This document shows, one piece after another, positions 1 through 12,190 of a stretch of DNA of 64,000 bases. The position numbers and the translations under genes are program-made. Numbering within the stretch: position 1 is the stretch's first letter; each line of letters starts with the position of its first letter. A model generated the notes under the pieces. It was not told the DNA's origin and did no database searches. It saw only the letters and a program-made list of their open reading frames with translations. The DNA is from Liolophura sinensis (taxonomy: Eukaryota > Mollusca > Polyplacophora > Chitonida > Chitonidae), in contig NC_088300.1 of the NCBI RefSeq assembly GCF_032854445.1, positions 1,056,001 to 1,120,000 on the forward strand, written 5' to 3'.

Positions 1-287
1 ACGACAATGAACTTTAACGAACTTGGTCAAATTTCACTTTGGTAGACAATCCAGTCTGTACCAAATTTACCTGTTGATTAGTTTCTATACAGGTGGGGCT
101 ACTGACTTGTCGCTAACTAAATTTATATCCGAGGATGGACAATATCTCAGTCATCCTGTGACCTCTCTACTGTTGGAAAGGTCAAACGTTACTATCAGTC
201 TGAATCATTGTTTCAGTTCAACGGGTGGAATTCATTTGGCAATGTAAGGAAGCAGAAATTCAGTATAACAATTGTATTTGGGTATTT
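1..287. other. Unique non-coding DNA at window start
   Basis: I see no exon, RNA gene or repeat here. Short open frames lack any recognisable domain or splice context. Confidence 0.4.
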
Positions 288-1015
288 CGCCATTGGGATT
301 TTGTCCCCGGTATTATGGTATTATGACTTCGGGTCTTATACCTTTGGGATCATTTGTCCACTGGCCTCATGCCCATTGGCCTTATGCGCTTGGGTGTTAT
401 GTTCTTGGGTCTTACACCCTTGAATCTTATGCCTTTGGGTCTTATGTCATTGGGTCTTAGGTTATTGAGTCCTATGCCCTTTGTTCTTATGTACTTGAGT
501 CTTATACCATTGGGTCTTATGACCTGGGGTCTTGTGTCCTTGGATCGTATGCCCTAAGGTCTTATGCCCTTGGGTCTTTTGTTCTTGAATCTTTTGTCCA
601 TTGGTCTTATGTTCTTTGGTCTTCTGTCATTGACTCTAATGTCCCTGGGTCTTCTGCCAATGAGTCTAATGTTCTTGAGTCTTCTGCCAATGGTCTTATG
701 TCATTGGGTCTCATGCCCTTGGTCTGATGCCCTTGGGTCTTTTGTCCTTGGCCTTATGTCCTTGGGTCTTATGCCCTTGGGTTTTATATCCCTGGGTCTC
801 ATATCACTGTGTTTTATGCCCTTGGGTCTGATGTCAGGTTTTATATCCCAGGGTCTAATGTCCTTGGGCCTTAAGCCATTTGGTCTTGTCCTTGGGTCTT
901 TTGTCACTGGGTCTTATGTCCCTTTGACCTTATACCCTTAGGCCTTTTGTCCTTGGATCTTTTGTCCATTTGCCTTATGACCTTAGGTTTTATGTCCTTT
1001 GGTCTAATGTTCTGA
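288..1015. repeat. 15-bp minisatellite
   Basis: About 48 diverged copies of a 15-bp unit of the type GGTCTTATGCCCTTG. Since 15 is five codons, the array reads as Gly-Leu-Met-Pro-Leu-like repeats in some frames. Unit drift of 14-16 bp and stops in places argue against coding. Confidence 0.85.
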
Positions 1016-1039
1016 TCTTATGCCCTAGAGTGTTATGTC

Positions 1040-1298
1040 CCTTATGTCTTCAGGACACCTGCCCCTTGGGTCCTTATTTCTTGTGGATCTTATGTCCCTT
1101 GGGCCTTTAGGTCTTGTGAATCTTCTGTCCCTTTTGTCTTTAGGTCTTGTGGATATTATGTCCCTTGGGTCTTTAGGTCTTGTGGATATTATGTCCCTTG
1201 GGTCTTTAGGTCTTGTGGATATTATGTCCCTTGTGTCTTTAGGTCTTGTGGATATTATGTACATTGTGTCTTTAGTTGTGGATATTATGTACGTTGAC
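1040..1298. repeat. 33-bp minisatellite
   Basis: About seven copies of a 33-bp unit containing GTGGATATTATGTCCC and GGTCTTTAGGTC. It adjoins the 15-bp array and shares its GGTCTT and GTCCCTTGGGTC words, so it looks like a secondary amplification of a compound of that unit. Confidence 0.85.
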
Positions 1299-1699
1299 TA
1301 CAATAACCTGAAATGTCACTAAGCACCGCCTTGTGTCTCTGATTTCTAGTTTAACATTCAGTGTGGTGCGGAAAGTAACATACATTAATTTGTGAACGGC
1401 TTAGCTGGAACAGTGAGTAGGCGTTTTAAATTTTGTTACGTCGTAAAAAGGGCTTTAAAAACCCGCCTGAAAGTTTCTGTTTATTGAAGTTTGAGTATAC
1501 CACACACTGAGAGAGCGTTTGCATTTTTCGTCGGAAAACTATTTATAGTTAATGAAACTCAGCAAAGCAATATTATATGTACCACAGTTTTATGATTTTT
1601 CAGGCCTATACAGTAAAATGCTTTGTTTAAGATGAAGGATTTGTTTGAGATACCGCAATGATACATCTTTCCAGCTCACCTTGATAACAATTATTTCGT

Positions 1700-1765
1700 C
1701 GATTTATTTATTTATTTGTTTATTTATGCATTTGATGAGTGTTTCATGCCGTATCCACGAAATGT
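1700..1765 (-). mobile_element. Decayed SINE 3' end (Meta-SINE-like)
   Basis: The stretch ATTTATTTATTTATTTG followed by ATGAGTGTTTCATGCCGTA is a diverged match to the tail-proximal part of the better preserved copies at 11382 and 36485. The orientation is minus. Only the last ~65 bp of the element is left. Confidence 0.5.
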
Positions 1766-1954
1766 TCTCTTACAAGGTTCCAAGTAAAGAGGAAGCCTTT
1801 TTTCGCAAAACCTGTTTGTCACGAATTTGCTCGAGGTTGCTGAAAGCTCAGGCAATGCGAGACAATAAAAGTTAACGTTACTATGAAGCAAACAGGAGAG
1901 TATAGCCTATAGGAAACCACCAAAAGAAATCTAAGTAAAGGCTCAGACAAACCA

Positions 1955-2030
1955 ACCAGAGCTGGATTCGAACTCACGGGACGTCTGATAACAATCCTGA
2001 CTCACGCGCTGGAAACTTTGATACGTATAT
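1955..2030 (-). mobile_element. tRNA-like SINE head remnant
   Basis: On the minus strand there is a B-box-like GAGTTCGAATCC preceded by a plausible anticodon-arm region starting GCGCGTGAGTCAGG. The A box is poor and there is no full cloverleaf, so I read it as a degenerate tRNA-derived SINE head, not a tRNA gene. Confidence 0.35.
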
Positions 2031-2067
2031 ATAGATCTTATCCAGATAAATTATTAGCTATTGCTAT

Positions 2068-2160
2068 CCGGCCTTCGCTGGCTTCGTCGGCTAAACGTGG
2101 TTCTCACCCTGACCAATAGGCCACTGTAAACACCGAAGTTACAGGCTCGATTCCAGTTTT
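2068..2160 (+). mobile_element. tRNA-like SINE head remnant
   Basis: On the plus strand an A-box-like TGGCTTCGTCGGCTAA is followed about 50 bp later by a B-box-like AGGCTCGATTCCAG. It lies opposite in orientation to the remnant at 1955. Too diverged for a functional tRNA. Confidence 0.35.
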
Positions 2161-2997
2161 CGCGAATTGCGGTGATTTCAGCTCCCATGGCCATTGACCT
2201 ATAAGCCTGACAACCGTGACGTACGATAAATTATTGAGTATGGCATATAGCACCAAAACATAAATCTATCTACATAAATCCTCTAACTTTGGATAAACTT
2301 GTTGTTCAGCTTAATAGTGCGCACTTTCATCATCTATTGTTAACATTCTGGGAAGTGACGTCAGCTATTGGTCTGACCAGAACGTATTGTGTCTAATGAT
2401 TTAACACTGGCCTAATTTCCTGGGAAAAAAAAGAAAACTCTGTACATCAAGGGGATTAGGGAGAAATGTTTTGTACAAAAACTATACTGAAGTAAATAAT
2501 GTATTTATACAACATCAGATATAGATGATATTCAAGAGGAATGAAATGACGTAGAAGAATGAGAACTCGTTTGTCAACGAACTATGCATACGGAATAAGT
2601 GTTCGCATCAAATGACTGGTTTCTTGTGCTGATACAACCCACAGTATATACTATTTATACCTTTATGCGTCATGAATTGACATAACCTGACATTTGTCAC
2701 CCACTTGACCTGAACATCACGGCGTATCTCTGCTTATTTCCCAGATCGTGTGGAGGTATGTGGGATGTATATATATATACAGATGTCGTCTTCAGATTAA
2801 ATGTTTGGGAATAAGTAAATAGGTTGACGGCGGTTGAAGTTATAAGGGTCGTCTTATATAGCTATAACAGTGTCAGTATCTTAGAGTTGGCAAGATTTTA
2901 GATTTAGTGAGACGTTCCAAATTTAGGCCTGCATGAAGTCGTCATTTGTCTGTCAATGTACAGTACGGTGTTCGAAAAAGCCACAACAAAAATACTT

Positions 2998-4335
2998 CTG
3001 TAAGCAATGATGAGGATCAAGTATAGCAGACATTCTGTAAGCAATGATGAGGATCAAGTATAGCAGACATTCTGTAAGCAATGATGAGGATCAAGTATAA
3101 CAGACATTCTGTAAGGCAGTTATGAGGGTCAAGTATAGCAGACAATTCTGTAAGCAATGATGAGGATCAAGTATAACAGACATTCTGTAAGCAATGATGA
3201 GGATCAAGTATAACAGACATTCTGTAAGCAATGATGAGGATCAAGTATAACAGACATTCTGTAAGCAATGATGAGGATCAAGTATAACAGACATTCTGTA
3301 AGCAATGATGAGGATCAAGTGTAACAGACATTCTGTAAGCAGTTATGAGGGTCAAGTATAGCAGACATTCTGTAAGCAGTTATGAGGATCAAATATAACA
3401 GACATTCTGTAAGCAGTTATGAGGGCCAAGTATAGCAGACATTCTGTAAGCAATGATGAGGATCAAGTATAACAGACATTCTGTAAGCAATGATGAGGAT
3501 CAAGTATAGCAGACATTCTGTAAGCAATGATGAGGATCAAGTATAACAGACATTCTGTAAGCAATGATGAGGATCAAGTATAGCATACATTCTGTAAGCA
3601 ATGATGAGGATCAAGTATAGCAGACATTCTCTAAGCAATGATGAGGATCAAGTATAACAGACATTCTGTAAGCAGTTATGAGGGTCAAGTATAGCAGACA
3701 TTCTGTAAGCAGTGATGAGGGTCAAGTAATAACAGACATTCTGTAAGCAGTTATGAGGATCAAGTATAGCAGACATTCTGTAAAGCAATGATGAGATCAA
3801 GTATAGCAGACATTCTGTAAGCAATGATGAGGATTAAGTATAACAGACATTCTGTAAGCAATGATGAGGATCAAGTATAACAGACATTCTGTAAGCAGTT
3901 ATGAGGGTCAAGTATAGCAGACATTCTGTAAGCAATGATGAGGATCAAAGTATAACAGACATTCTGTAAGCAGTTATGAGGGCCAAGTATAGCAGACATT
4001 CTGTAAGCAATGATGAGGATCAAGTATAACAGACATTCTGTAAGCAATGATGAGGATCAAGTATAACAGACATTCTGTAAGCAGTGATGAGTATCAAGTA
4101 TAACAGACATTCTGTAAGCAGTTATGAGGGTCAAGTATAGCAGACATTCTGTAAGCAATGATGAGGATCAAGTATAACAGACATTCTGTAAGCAGTTATG
4201 AGGGTCAAGTATAGCAGACATTCTGTAAGCAATGATGAGGATCAAGTATAGCAGATATTCTGTAAGCAATGATGAGGATCAAGTATAGCAGACATTCTGT
4301 AAGCAATGATGAGGATCAAGTATAGCAGATATTCT
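2998..4335. repeat. 37-bp minisatellite, ~36 copies
   Basis: Tandem 37-bp units containing AAGCAATGATGAGGATCAAG and ACAGACATTCTGT. Two interspersed variants exist: AATGATGAGGATCAAG and AGTTATGAGGGTCAAG, plus a TATAAC/TATAGC polymorphism. Occasional single-base insertions occur, for example near 3144 and 3784. 37 is not a multiple of three, so there is no long open frame. Confidence 0.95.
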
Positions 4336-5645
4336 GCCCATCGTGAACCATCAGATCAATGACCAACATTCGTCAAGAAACCTGTCAGTCTTCTCTCAAA
4401 CAAACCAAGGAATCGACCATGATGTATGCACATTTTTTCCAACTGAAACAGCATCCAGTGAAATCTTAGCTTTGTATAATCATCTGCCTGTGAAATCTTA
4501 GCTTTGTAAAATCATCTGTCTGTCACCCAATTTCTTATTTTCCTACACACGGCCCTTTAGTTATTTTCAGTACTTTTACTTAAATCTTTGCTACAGTTTA
4601 TGTGAATATATCAACCCCAAACGGGCACCAAATTGGGTGGGTTATGCAGCCACGCCCTGCCTGTACCATTACCAGCGGGTATAACAGACATACGTGTGAC
4701 TAGCGCTATGTATGTGTTCAGTCGTTCTATTCAATTAAGCTATATATAAGCTAGGGTCAATATATAAACTTTCTTGCAATTTAGTCTTTTTTTGTGAGAT
4801 CCTGGTGGTAGTAAAATTTTTACTGTTAACTTTAATAATTGTGAAAAGTAGATTAACACAGCTTAGCAGCGAACTGAGACACACTAACAAAACTGCCATG
4901 TCACACAACCTACTGGAACAGTCCTCAAACGCTTAATTAGTGCCCCAGCCTTCAGTATTTTATCCGTAAATTTGTACTTTGACAAAATAGCACACGGCAA
5001 ATACAGAAAATGGCCCAATTGTAAGACAATTATGCAGAAATCTTGCGTGGGACATATATGTCAGTTAATAACCGGTTTGTTTATGTGTTTCCCTTAACAC
5101 GTGCCCACAATTTAACAACACTGACTTTCCCGCGCGCGCCTCTCCAGAATAGAACTGATGTCAGTTTGGCATCGTGCCAGCGGGGGCCACGACCTGTCTA
5201 AGTGACAGTCCGTTACACATGTCATTTCATGTTGTGGACAGGTTGGATACAAGCAGTACATGCACACTGGTTCTCAGCCCTCTGTTTGTAAACACACACA
5301 GCTTTTTAGGTCAACCTTTTCGGGGTAGATATGTAACTTGCACAGGGCAAGTTATCTCCCCTGATCATAGTTACGTTTGTGATTTCTGAAAATTTGAGAA
5401 AAAAAAATGTCAAGCTAGATCCTGTTTAAACGGCATAAACACGTTGATCTAAATTTGCAATTAACAAACCACAAGGTAATTAAATTTGGGATGGTTTATT
5501 AGATTTTTTGAAATGCATTATTTACAATATTTTTGGCTGATAAATGTAAACGACATGCAGGACATCTAAAATAACAGTCTTACCGGCACTTAGTATTCAA
5601 AACACTCTTTATACAGTTAGGCAATAGGTTTTACCAGGAATCCAG
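4336..5645. other. Non-coding DNA with a short direct duplication
   Basis: No gene recognised. At about 4457-4520 a 39-bp segment (GTGAAATCTTAGCTTTGTA...AATCATCTG) is present twice in tandem. The rest is unique AT-rich DNA. Confidence 0.4.
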
Positions 5646-6690
5646 TGATTGACGCTGATATCCGCCACCCATAAACCAGGTTCCCAGTGAATAACACTGA
5701 TTTGCTCCACCCATAAACTAGGCACTCAATGAATAGCGATGATTTCCTCCACCCATAAACCAGGCACGCTGTGAATAACGCTGATTTCCTCCACCCATAA
5801 ACCAGGTTCCCAGTGAATAGCGAAGATTTCCTCCACCCATAAACCAGGTACCCAGTGAATAACGCTGATTTGCTCCACCCATAAACCAGGCACCCAATGA
5901 ATAGCGATTATTTCCTCCACCCACAAACCAGGCACGCTGTGATTAACGCTGATTTCCTCCACCCATAAACCAGGCACGCTGTGAATAACGCTGATTTCCT
6001 CCACCCATAAACCAGGCACCCAATGAATAGCGATTATTTCCTCCACCCACAAACCAGGCACGCTGTGAATAACGCTGATTTCCTCCACCCATAAACCAGG
6101 CACCCAGTGAATAACGCTTATTTGCTCCACCCATACATCAGGCACCCAATGAATAACGCTGATTTCCTCCACCCACAAACCAGATACCCAGTGAATAGCG
6201 CTGATTTCCTCCACCCACAAACCAGATACCCAGTGAATAGCGCTGATTTCCTCCACCCATAAACCAGATACCCAGTGAATAGCGATGATTTCCTCTACCC
6301 ATAATCCAGATACCCGGTGAATAGCGATGATTTCCTCCACCCATAAACCAGATACCCAATGAATAGCGATGATTTCCTCCACCCATAAACCAGATACCCG
6401 GTGAATAGCGATGATTTCCTCCACCCATAAACCGGGCACGCTGTGAATAACGCTTATTTGCTCCACCCATACATCAGGCACCCCAATGAATAACGCTGAT
6501 TTCCTCCACCCACAAACCAGATACCCAGTGAATAGCGCTGATTTCCTCCACCCACAAACCAGATACCCAGTGAATAGCGCTGATTTCCTCCACCCACAAA
6601 CCAGATACTCAGTGAATAGCGCTGATTTCCTCCACCCACAAACCAGATACCCAGTGAATAGCGATGATTTCCTCCACCCATAAACCAGAC
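5646..6690. repeat. 42-bp minisatellite, ~25 copies
   Basis: Units of 42 bp containing CCTCCACCCATAAACCAG and GAATAACGCTGATT. The period is 14 codons and several frames lack stops, which creates long spurious open frames on both strands. The array abuts an SINE fragment at its right edge. Confidence 0.95.
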
Positions 6691-6699
6691 TGACGTCAC

Positions 6700-6762
6700 A
6701 TGAGTCAACAACTCTTGAACACGGCGTTAAATACCAATCAAATAAATAAATCAAATTAAATA
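6700..6762 (+). mobile_element. SINE 3' end fragment (Meta-SINE-like)
   Basis: The sequence CTCTTGAACACGGCGTTAAA followed by ACCAATCAAATAAATAAAT is the tail-proximal end of the same SINE family as at 11382 and 36485, here in plus orientation. It is truncated at the left by the 42-bp array. Confidence 0.6.
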
Positions 6763-7933
6763 GGAAATATACTATAGCAAAGTCATCGGTGTTAACAATC
6801 TTGTCGCATACGCTCATTGTTATAATTAGATGACTTTTGCCGGGGTTAATGGGTGTGTCCCTTCGACTCCGTTGCGTGTTTAAAAGGGAAAACCTAACAG
6901 GGTTGAGGGTACAGAAAAATGGCTTGTTGGAACAACGCTTGGAACAAAGCTCAGCCAGGGGAGATAAATCAGGGGTCGGTGTTAATTAGTCTGATTATCC
7001 AGATGAGTTGCTTCGGGCAAGTCTCACCTAATTGCCGGATATGTTTCACATCCAAAGCTCATGCCTCCAGGGTAAACTCGCCTAGTACTTAAAGGTCAAC
7101 TGATCTGGGTTGTCATGATCCGCAGCGAAACCGTACGAGTCGTTTGAGGATATCGGAAGTTGTTCAGTTTTCACCTTTCATCAGGTCCTTCACTTAGGAT
7201 AGCTCTTTAGGGAAATTACTTCACACGTATGACAAACATGTAAATGATGCTTGATGTATCAAAACCATGGGTTTTACAGCTTTGTGTCACAGTTCATGAT
7301 AGAGACCCTCCCTGGTTCAGGGGGTCAGATGTTGGTGTAGACAACCTGGGCTTAACCACTAACTTCTGGCAAGTTACCGACGGACTTTCACACGTCTGTC
7401 GTATACAGTCTTAAAGGACACATGCGACGCTTGGCTTTTATTTCTTAATCTGGAGATTAGGTGTGGTCAAACATCTAAAAGTACAAAACAGCTTCTCAAC
7501 TTTCTCCTTGGAGCGTACATTTCCGAATATTGCCGACCATTAATTGGAAATATTCATGAATTATAGGGGGATTATATTGAGAAACATAAAACATCCCTGA
7601 AAATAAATGTGTTACTATTATGTATAAGCGAGTAATAAAATTATTCCACCACACGACTGTCTCAAAAACAGAAAGGGAGAAAATGTCTTGAGGACCCTCA
7701 TGTGTGATAAACTTCGTCATTAATTCATTTTGAAATTAATTTTAATCGAAAACTATCGGGCTTTTTGTCAAAATGTGAATAGATCAATCTACATACGTAA
7801 AATTATGGCTTTCTGGTGGGGTGATAAAGGGTGTTGATTTTGTTATAAGAACATTAGAAATGACAAATGTATATATGCATGGATAAATGGACCCACATCA
7901 AGTTTTAAAAGCATGCCGTTTTCCTCTGCTGCT

Positions 7934-8024
7934 CCTCCCATCATAATACTGACCGCCGTCGTACAAGCGAAATATTCTTAAGTACGGCATAAAACACCAG
8001 TCAAATAGATAAATAAATAAAAAA
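7934..8024 (+). mobile_element. SINE fragment (Meta-SINE-like)
   Basis: TCATAATACTGACCGCCGTC, then AAGTACGGCATAAAACACCA and an AAATAAATAAATAAA tail match the body and tail of the SINE copies at 11382 and 36485. The tRNA head is missing. Confidence 0.65.
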
Positions 8025-8489
8025 CATGCCTTTTTATTTTTGTGATGTTACATGAACGAGATATCGCAGTTCAAAGTAATTAACTTGTTTCACTTCGCTT
8101 CAATAATTTGTTATTCTTTTAAATGTCTTCCTTTTTAAATTATGAACAGCTGAACATTATGTTTGTATGCACATGTTTGTAGGTTTGTATACGAATATGA
8201 CTCACAGCATTATATTTAGTTATGTGTATTAATCACCAACAAAATAAAATGATGTATGAGCACGCTGCGGTTGATAACAGTCCAGCGTATTTATTATAAG
8301 ATACAAATTGTTTTATAAACAGCAGAAAACAGAGTATAGGCATACGAAGGTCCAATTGGGCAATGGGTCAATACTGAATAGATGGATGCAAGTCCTGGCG
8401 AACGTCCTATAACAGTAACTGCTGTCTATTTCGTTATTGCTGCTGACAGCTATCCATGATCTCATTGACCGATGAGGTAATCAGATGAT

Positions 8490-8527
8490 GAAATGTTGTA
8501 TATATTTATATATATTTACAACATTTC
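8490..8527. other. Perfect 11-bp inverted repeat (hairpin)
   Basis: GAAATGTTGTA and its exact reverse complement TACAACATTTC flank a 16-bp TA-rich loop. It could be a cruciform or MITE relic. No target duplication is evident. Confidence 0.6.
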
Positions 8528-9565
8528 GTCCGACATTCCATTAAATGTAACCATTCTACATGTAACCAACGTCATACCACGTGTGTTCAGAAATATCATC
8601 ACACAACTGTGACCAATATTTTCCAAACATAAAAAGCTGATAATGAGGTTATCGCTTCTTAAAACAATTGCGTGTTAATTACTCTTTCACGTGACTGAAT
8701 TATCTCCCAGGTGACTAGGTCAGACGGCTGTGTTAATTAGGTTACTGCGTAGGTTGTGTTCAGAGGCACGCGCATAACTTGGTAACTGCGTGGCGGACTG
8801 ACAGAGGTAAGCGGTGCTCGCATCTCCTCAACGTCCATAAATCTACCTGAAAACCTGACCGATTGTATGAGTAGATCTATGTCTATTCCTGTTCTCTAGG
8901 CAAGATCAATTGTGTAGGCAAACTAATCAGGAACGTTCTGTGACTATTTTTCATTTATTTACTTTATTGTTTAGTCCACTTCCGTTATATACATACGATT
9001 GTATGAAAGGAGAGCATCCTCTTACTTCACCAGATACCTAGCAACCCTCTTAGAGGTAAGCTTTATATAGCCCATGACGTCATTGGTTGAATTAAGGTTT
9101 GTCGACTTCCGGGACGACTTAGTAGACGACTTGACCAGCTAAGGCTCTCAGAGCAGTTAACGGTCCATGCTCCGGGATCACAAAGCGATCTTAAACTTAT
9201 TAAGTCAAATTTCATTAAGCTTGGTATATTCCTTTGCGTTGTGTGAGATGAAATGTTTTTACATTAACTTATTTACGTTTTCAAGCAGTATTTTGACCTT
9301 GTTATGTAAGAAATAACAATTTTAAAGTGATTTGAAATTTTTGTTTGAAAAAAAACAAAGGTTTGAAAAAGACCGCTTCCCGGGACAGGCTTACAGCCAG
9401 CCATTCGGCCCAGAAATTATAGATCATTACATGGTTCACTTAATGGGGTTGTACCCTCCCCGTGTCATTACTTTTGTGAACAAACAATAATTCTTCGATC
9501 TTTTCAAATGAAACTCCGAATTGTTCAACTTTTTCCTATGCAAATCCGAATTCGTCGACAATTCT

Positions 9566-10125
9566 TACACAATCCTATTCCACATGCATTTATGTGCTCT
9601 ACCATCTGTTCAACACAAACACACAAACCCTATTCCACATGCATACATGTGCTCGATCATCTGTTCAATACAAACACACAAACCCTATTCCACATGCATT
9701 TATGTGCTCTACCATCTGTTCAACACAAACACACAACCCTATTCCACATGCATATATGTGCTCTACCATCTGTTCAACACAAACACACAAACCCTATTCC
9801 ACATGCATTTATGTGCTCTACCATCTGTTCAACACAAACACACAACCCTATTCCAAATGCATATATGTGCTCTACCATCTGTTCACCACAAACACACAAA
9901 CCCTATTCCACATGCATATATGTGCTCTACCATCTGTTCACCGCAAACACACAACCCTATTCCACATGCATATATGTGCTCTACCATCTGTTCAACACAA
10001 ACACACAAACCCTATTCCACATGCATATATGTGCTCTACCATCTGTTCAACACAAACACACAACCCTATTCCACATGCATTTATGTGCTCTACCATCTGT
10101 TCAACACAAACACACAAACCCATAC
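9566..10125. repeat. 54/55-bp dimeric minisatellite
   Basis: About ten copies of a unit containing CTATTCCACATGCAT and GCTCTACCATCTGTTC. From about 9690 on, successive copies alternate between ACACAAACCC and ACACAACCC junctions, so the true repeat is a ~109-bp dimer. Because of the one-base alternation, all three plus frames stay open over long distances; they are not genes. Confidence 0.95.
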
Positions 10126-10269
10126 TTGTTAGATGATCTGTAGATCTATGTCTTCGACTAGAAGGAAAACAAACCCAGTTTAAATGAAACTACCTACTCT
10201 CAGCATGCAGGCAGAAACCGATTATTCTCTACGCTGCTCTCCGGTCCCCGAGAATGCATGTGTATGCAT

Positions 10270-10658
10270 AGGATGGAATGAAAACAATGAAAACAATCAC
10301 GCAGTAGAAGGAATTTTAAATAGATCAAGCTTTTAGAGTGTAGCTATGTAATGAAAACAATCATGCAGCAGAAGAAATATTGAAATAGATCAAGCTTTTA
10401 GAGTGTAGCTATCTAATGAAAACAATCGCGCAGTAGAAGGAATATTTAAAGAGATCAAGCTTTTAGTGTGTAGCTATGTAATGAAAACAATCACACAGTA
10501 GAAGGAATATTTAAATAGATCAAGCTTTTAGAGTGTAGCTATGTAATGAAAACAATCACGCAGTAGAAGGAATATTTAAATAGATCAAGCTTTTAGAGTG
10601 TAGCTATGTAATGAAAACAATCACGCAGTAGAAGGAATATTTAAATAGATCAAGCTAC
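10270..10658. repeat. 65-bp minisatellite, ~6 copies
   Basis: Units of 65 bp containing AATGAAAACAATCACGCAG, AGATCAAGCTTTTAGAG and GTAGCTATGTA. The copies are nearly identical, suggesting recent expansion. Confidence 0.9.
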
Positions 10659-11368
10659 GGTTGAATACTGGTCAAACTTTCAAACAACCCCTGAATTATT
10701 TTTATTTTGCAGTCATTTTTAATGAATTTTCAAAGAAACGAGTGAAATTAACTAACTACACACGTGTATGAGAAAAATCCTGAAATGATGACACTGGTCA
10801 TGTTCTCCTACCAACATAACGTACAGGTCCTCAGAACTATTAACCATTCAGCACTAGTGTTCGTACTGTGTCTGAAGTGATAACCACTTGACAGCCGATA
10901 AGCCTGGCAACTGATTAATTGACAGATTTACCAACCCGTTAACTCGAGTTTAATGTCCCATCAAACCTTTTGTCGACGTCGCCGAAAAGCAATACCGATG
11001 ACGGTCAAATATTCTAACTTCTAACACTCATCGTTCCGGTCCCAAATCGTAGAATGTTTGTGTGGAAATTCATTCGGTGTATGATAGATAACTTGAAACA
11101 CACATACATGGTGTTTATTCGAAAAGTTCATGTTCAGTAATTAAAGAGATTTGTTTATTATATTAAACATTTGACATGTTCACGCTGTAATGTGGCCGGT
11201 GTTTTCAGCTAAGACAAATAGCTCAGTAAACATGACATGACATTAAGCATAACGAGCCAATAAACATGAAAAAGTGTATGTCATATGACCATGTCACATG
11301 TTTACTATATTAACACATGTCTGTAAACACATTGTTTATGGTTAAACACCGAGATACTTGACAGAAGT
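10659..11368. other. Unique non-coding DNA
   Basis: No gene, RNA or tandem array recognised in this AT-rich stretch. Confidence 0.4.
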
Positions 11369-11381
11369 AAATGTGTTTATA

Positions 11382-11546
11382 TTTATTTATTTATTTACTT
11401 ATTTATTTGATTGGTGTTTTACGCCGTACTCAAGAATATCTCACTTATACGACGGTGGCCAGCATTATGGTGAGTGGAAACCGGGCACAGCCCGGGTGAA
11501 ACCCACGACCATCCGCAGGTTGCTGAGAGACCTTCCCACGTACGGC
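11382..11546 (-). mobile_element. 5'-truncated Meta-SINE-like element with 13-bp TSD
   Basis: Minus orientation: an A/T-rich tail (ATTTATTTATTTATTTAC on plus) and a body containing GGTGTTTTACGCCGTACTCA and CCCACGACCATCCGCAGG. The tRNA head is missing. Direct repeats AAATGTGTTTATA flank it at 11369-11381 and 11547-11559, proving retroposition of the truncated copy. Family name is from memory of the Meta-SINE group and should be checked. Confidence 0.8.
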
Positions 11547-11604
11547 AAATGTGTTTATAAACACTTATTTTAGTGTGTAGCTATGTCCATTCACAGCCAT
11601 GTGA

Positions 11605-11946
11605 TGAGTGAGTGAAACCTTGGGGTTTAATGTCGTACTTAACAATTTATCAGTCATATGACGATGAAGGAATCCTTAGAGTGCATGTAATGTGCCTCTT
11701 TGTTGCAGGACGGATTTCCACCGCTCTTTTATCTAGTGCTGCTTCACCGAGACACCTTACCGAGGGCAAGTAATACGCCCCGCCCGAGCCATTATACTGA
11801 TACGGGTCAACCAGTCTTTGCACTATCCCCTTCATGCTGAATGCAAAGCGAGCAAGTTACAACTTCCTCTTCTAAGGTCTTAGGTGTGACCCAACCCAGG
11901 ATTGACGCTGGATCTACCTCTCCCACACAGGACGCTCTGCCTCAGT
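11605..11946 (-). mobile_element. CACT-tailed tRNA-derived SINE
   Basis: Near full-length copy of a second SINE family, minus orientation. On plus it begins TGAGTGAGTG and GGGGTTTAATGTCGTACTT, contains GGACGGATTTCCACCGCTC, and ends near the tRNA-like head (CAGGATTGACGCTGGATC). CATGTGA occurs on both sides (11598-11604, 11947-11953) as a likely 7-bp target duplication. Confidence 0.8.
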
Positions 11947-12126
11947 CATGTGAGAAACCGGCTTGCTTTGCATTAACTCAGTTTTGTGTTATATGACCAT
12001 TTTTGATCATAACTGTTGACAGTCACAATGGAACAGTTACAGGAAAACGCGCATCTTGAAGGAGTATAGGAGCTTGTTTCATTATTAATTTGTGTTTCCT
12101 TCGATGACATTAAAATCATACACATA

Positions 12127-12190
12127 GAATGAGTGAGTGCTTGGGGTTTAACGTAGTGCTCAACAGTTTTTCGGTCATATGACGACGACA
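12127..12190 (-). mobile_element. Tail fragment of CACT-tailed SINE
   Basis: GAATGAGTGAGTGCTTGGGG then CGGTCATATGACGACGA match the tail end of the element at 11605 and 50744. The rest of the element is absent. Confidence 0.7.

Larger units (their letters stand above)
1299..2995. other. Non-coding DNA with SINE remnants
   Basis: No gene recognised. It holds a fragment of an AAATAAATA-tailed SINE near 1700 and two tRNA-like remnants at 1955-2155 (listed separately). The rest is plain AT-rich sequence. Confidence 0.4.
6763..9565. other. Long unique non-coding stretch
   Basis: 2.8 kb with no convincing exon. It contains one SINE fragment (7934) and one strong hairpin (8490), both listed separately. 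AT-rich, with no tandem array. Confidence 0.4.

Noticed and set aside
288-941. Leu/Met/Gly-rich frames resembling membrane proteins
   Set aside because: 15-bp unit is five codons; hydrophobicity follows from T-rich repeats, and the antisense frame is also open.
2998-4335. A CRISPR-like array (regular repeats)
   Set aside because: Units are contiguous without unique spacers, and the DNA is animal.
5726-6817. A 363-codon minus-strand frame with 14-residue repeats (VPGLWVEEI type)
   Set aside because: The 42-bp period keeps the frame open; the supposed N-terminal part is translated SINE tail (6700-6762). Other frames and the opposite strand are equally open.
9508-10143. Three overlapping ~180-211 codon plus-strand frames rich in His/Cys
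   Set aside because: All three frames are open at once because the 54/55-bp dimer cycles frames. No unique N or C terminus, no splice context.
11358-11573. Open frame with an apparent conserved region (YLFDWCFTPYSR), also at 36485
   Set aside because: Both are translations of the same SINE; homology is due to the mobile element.
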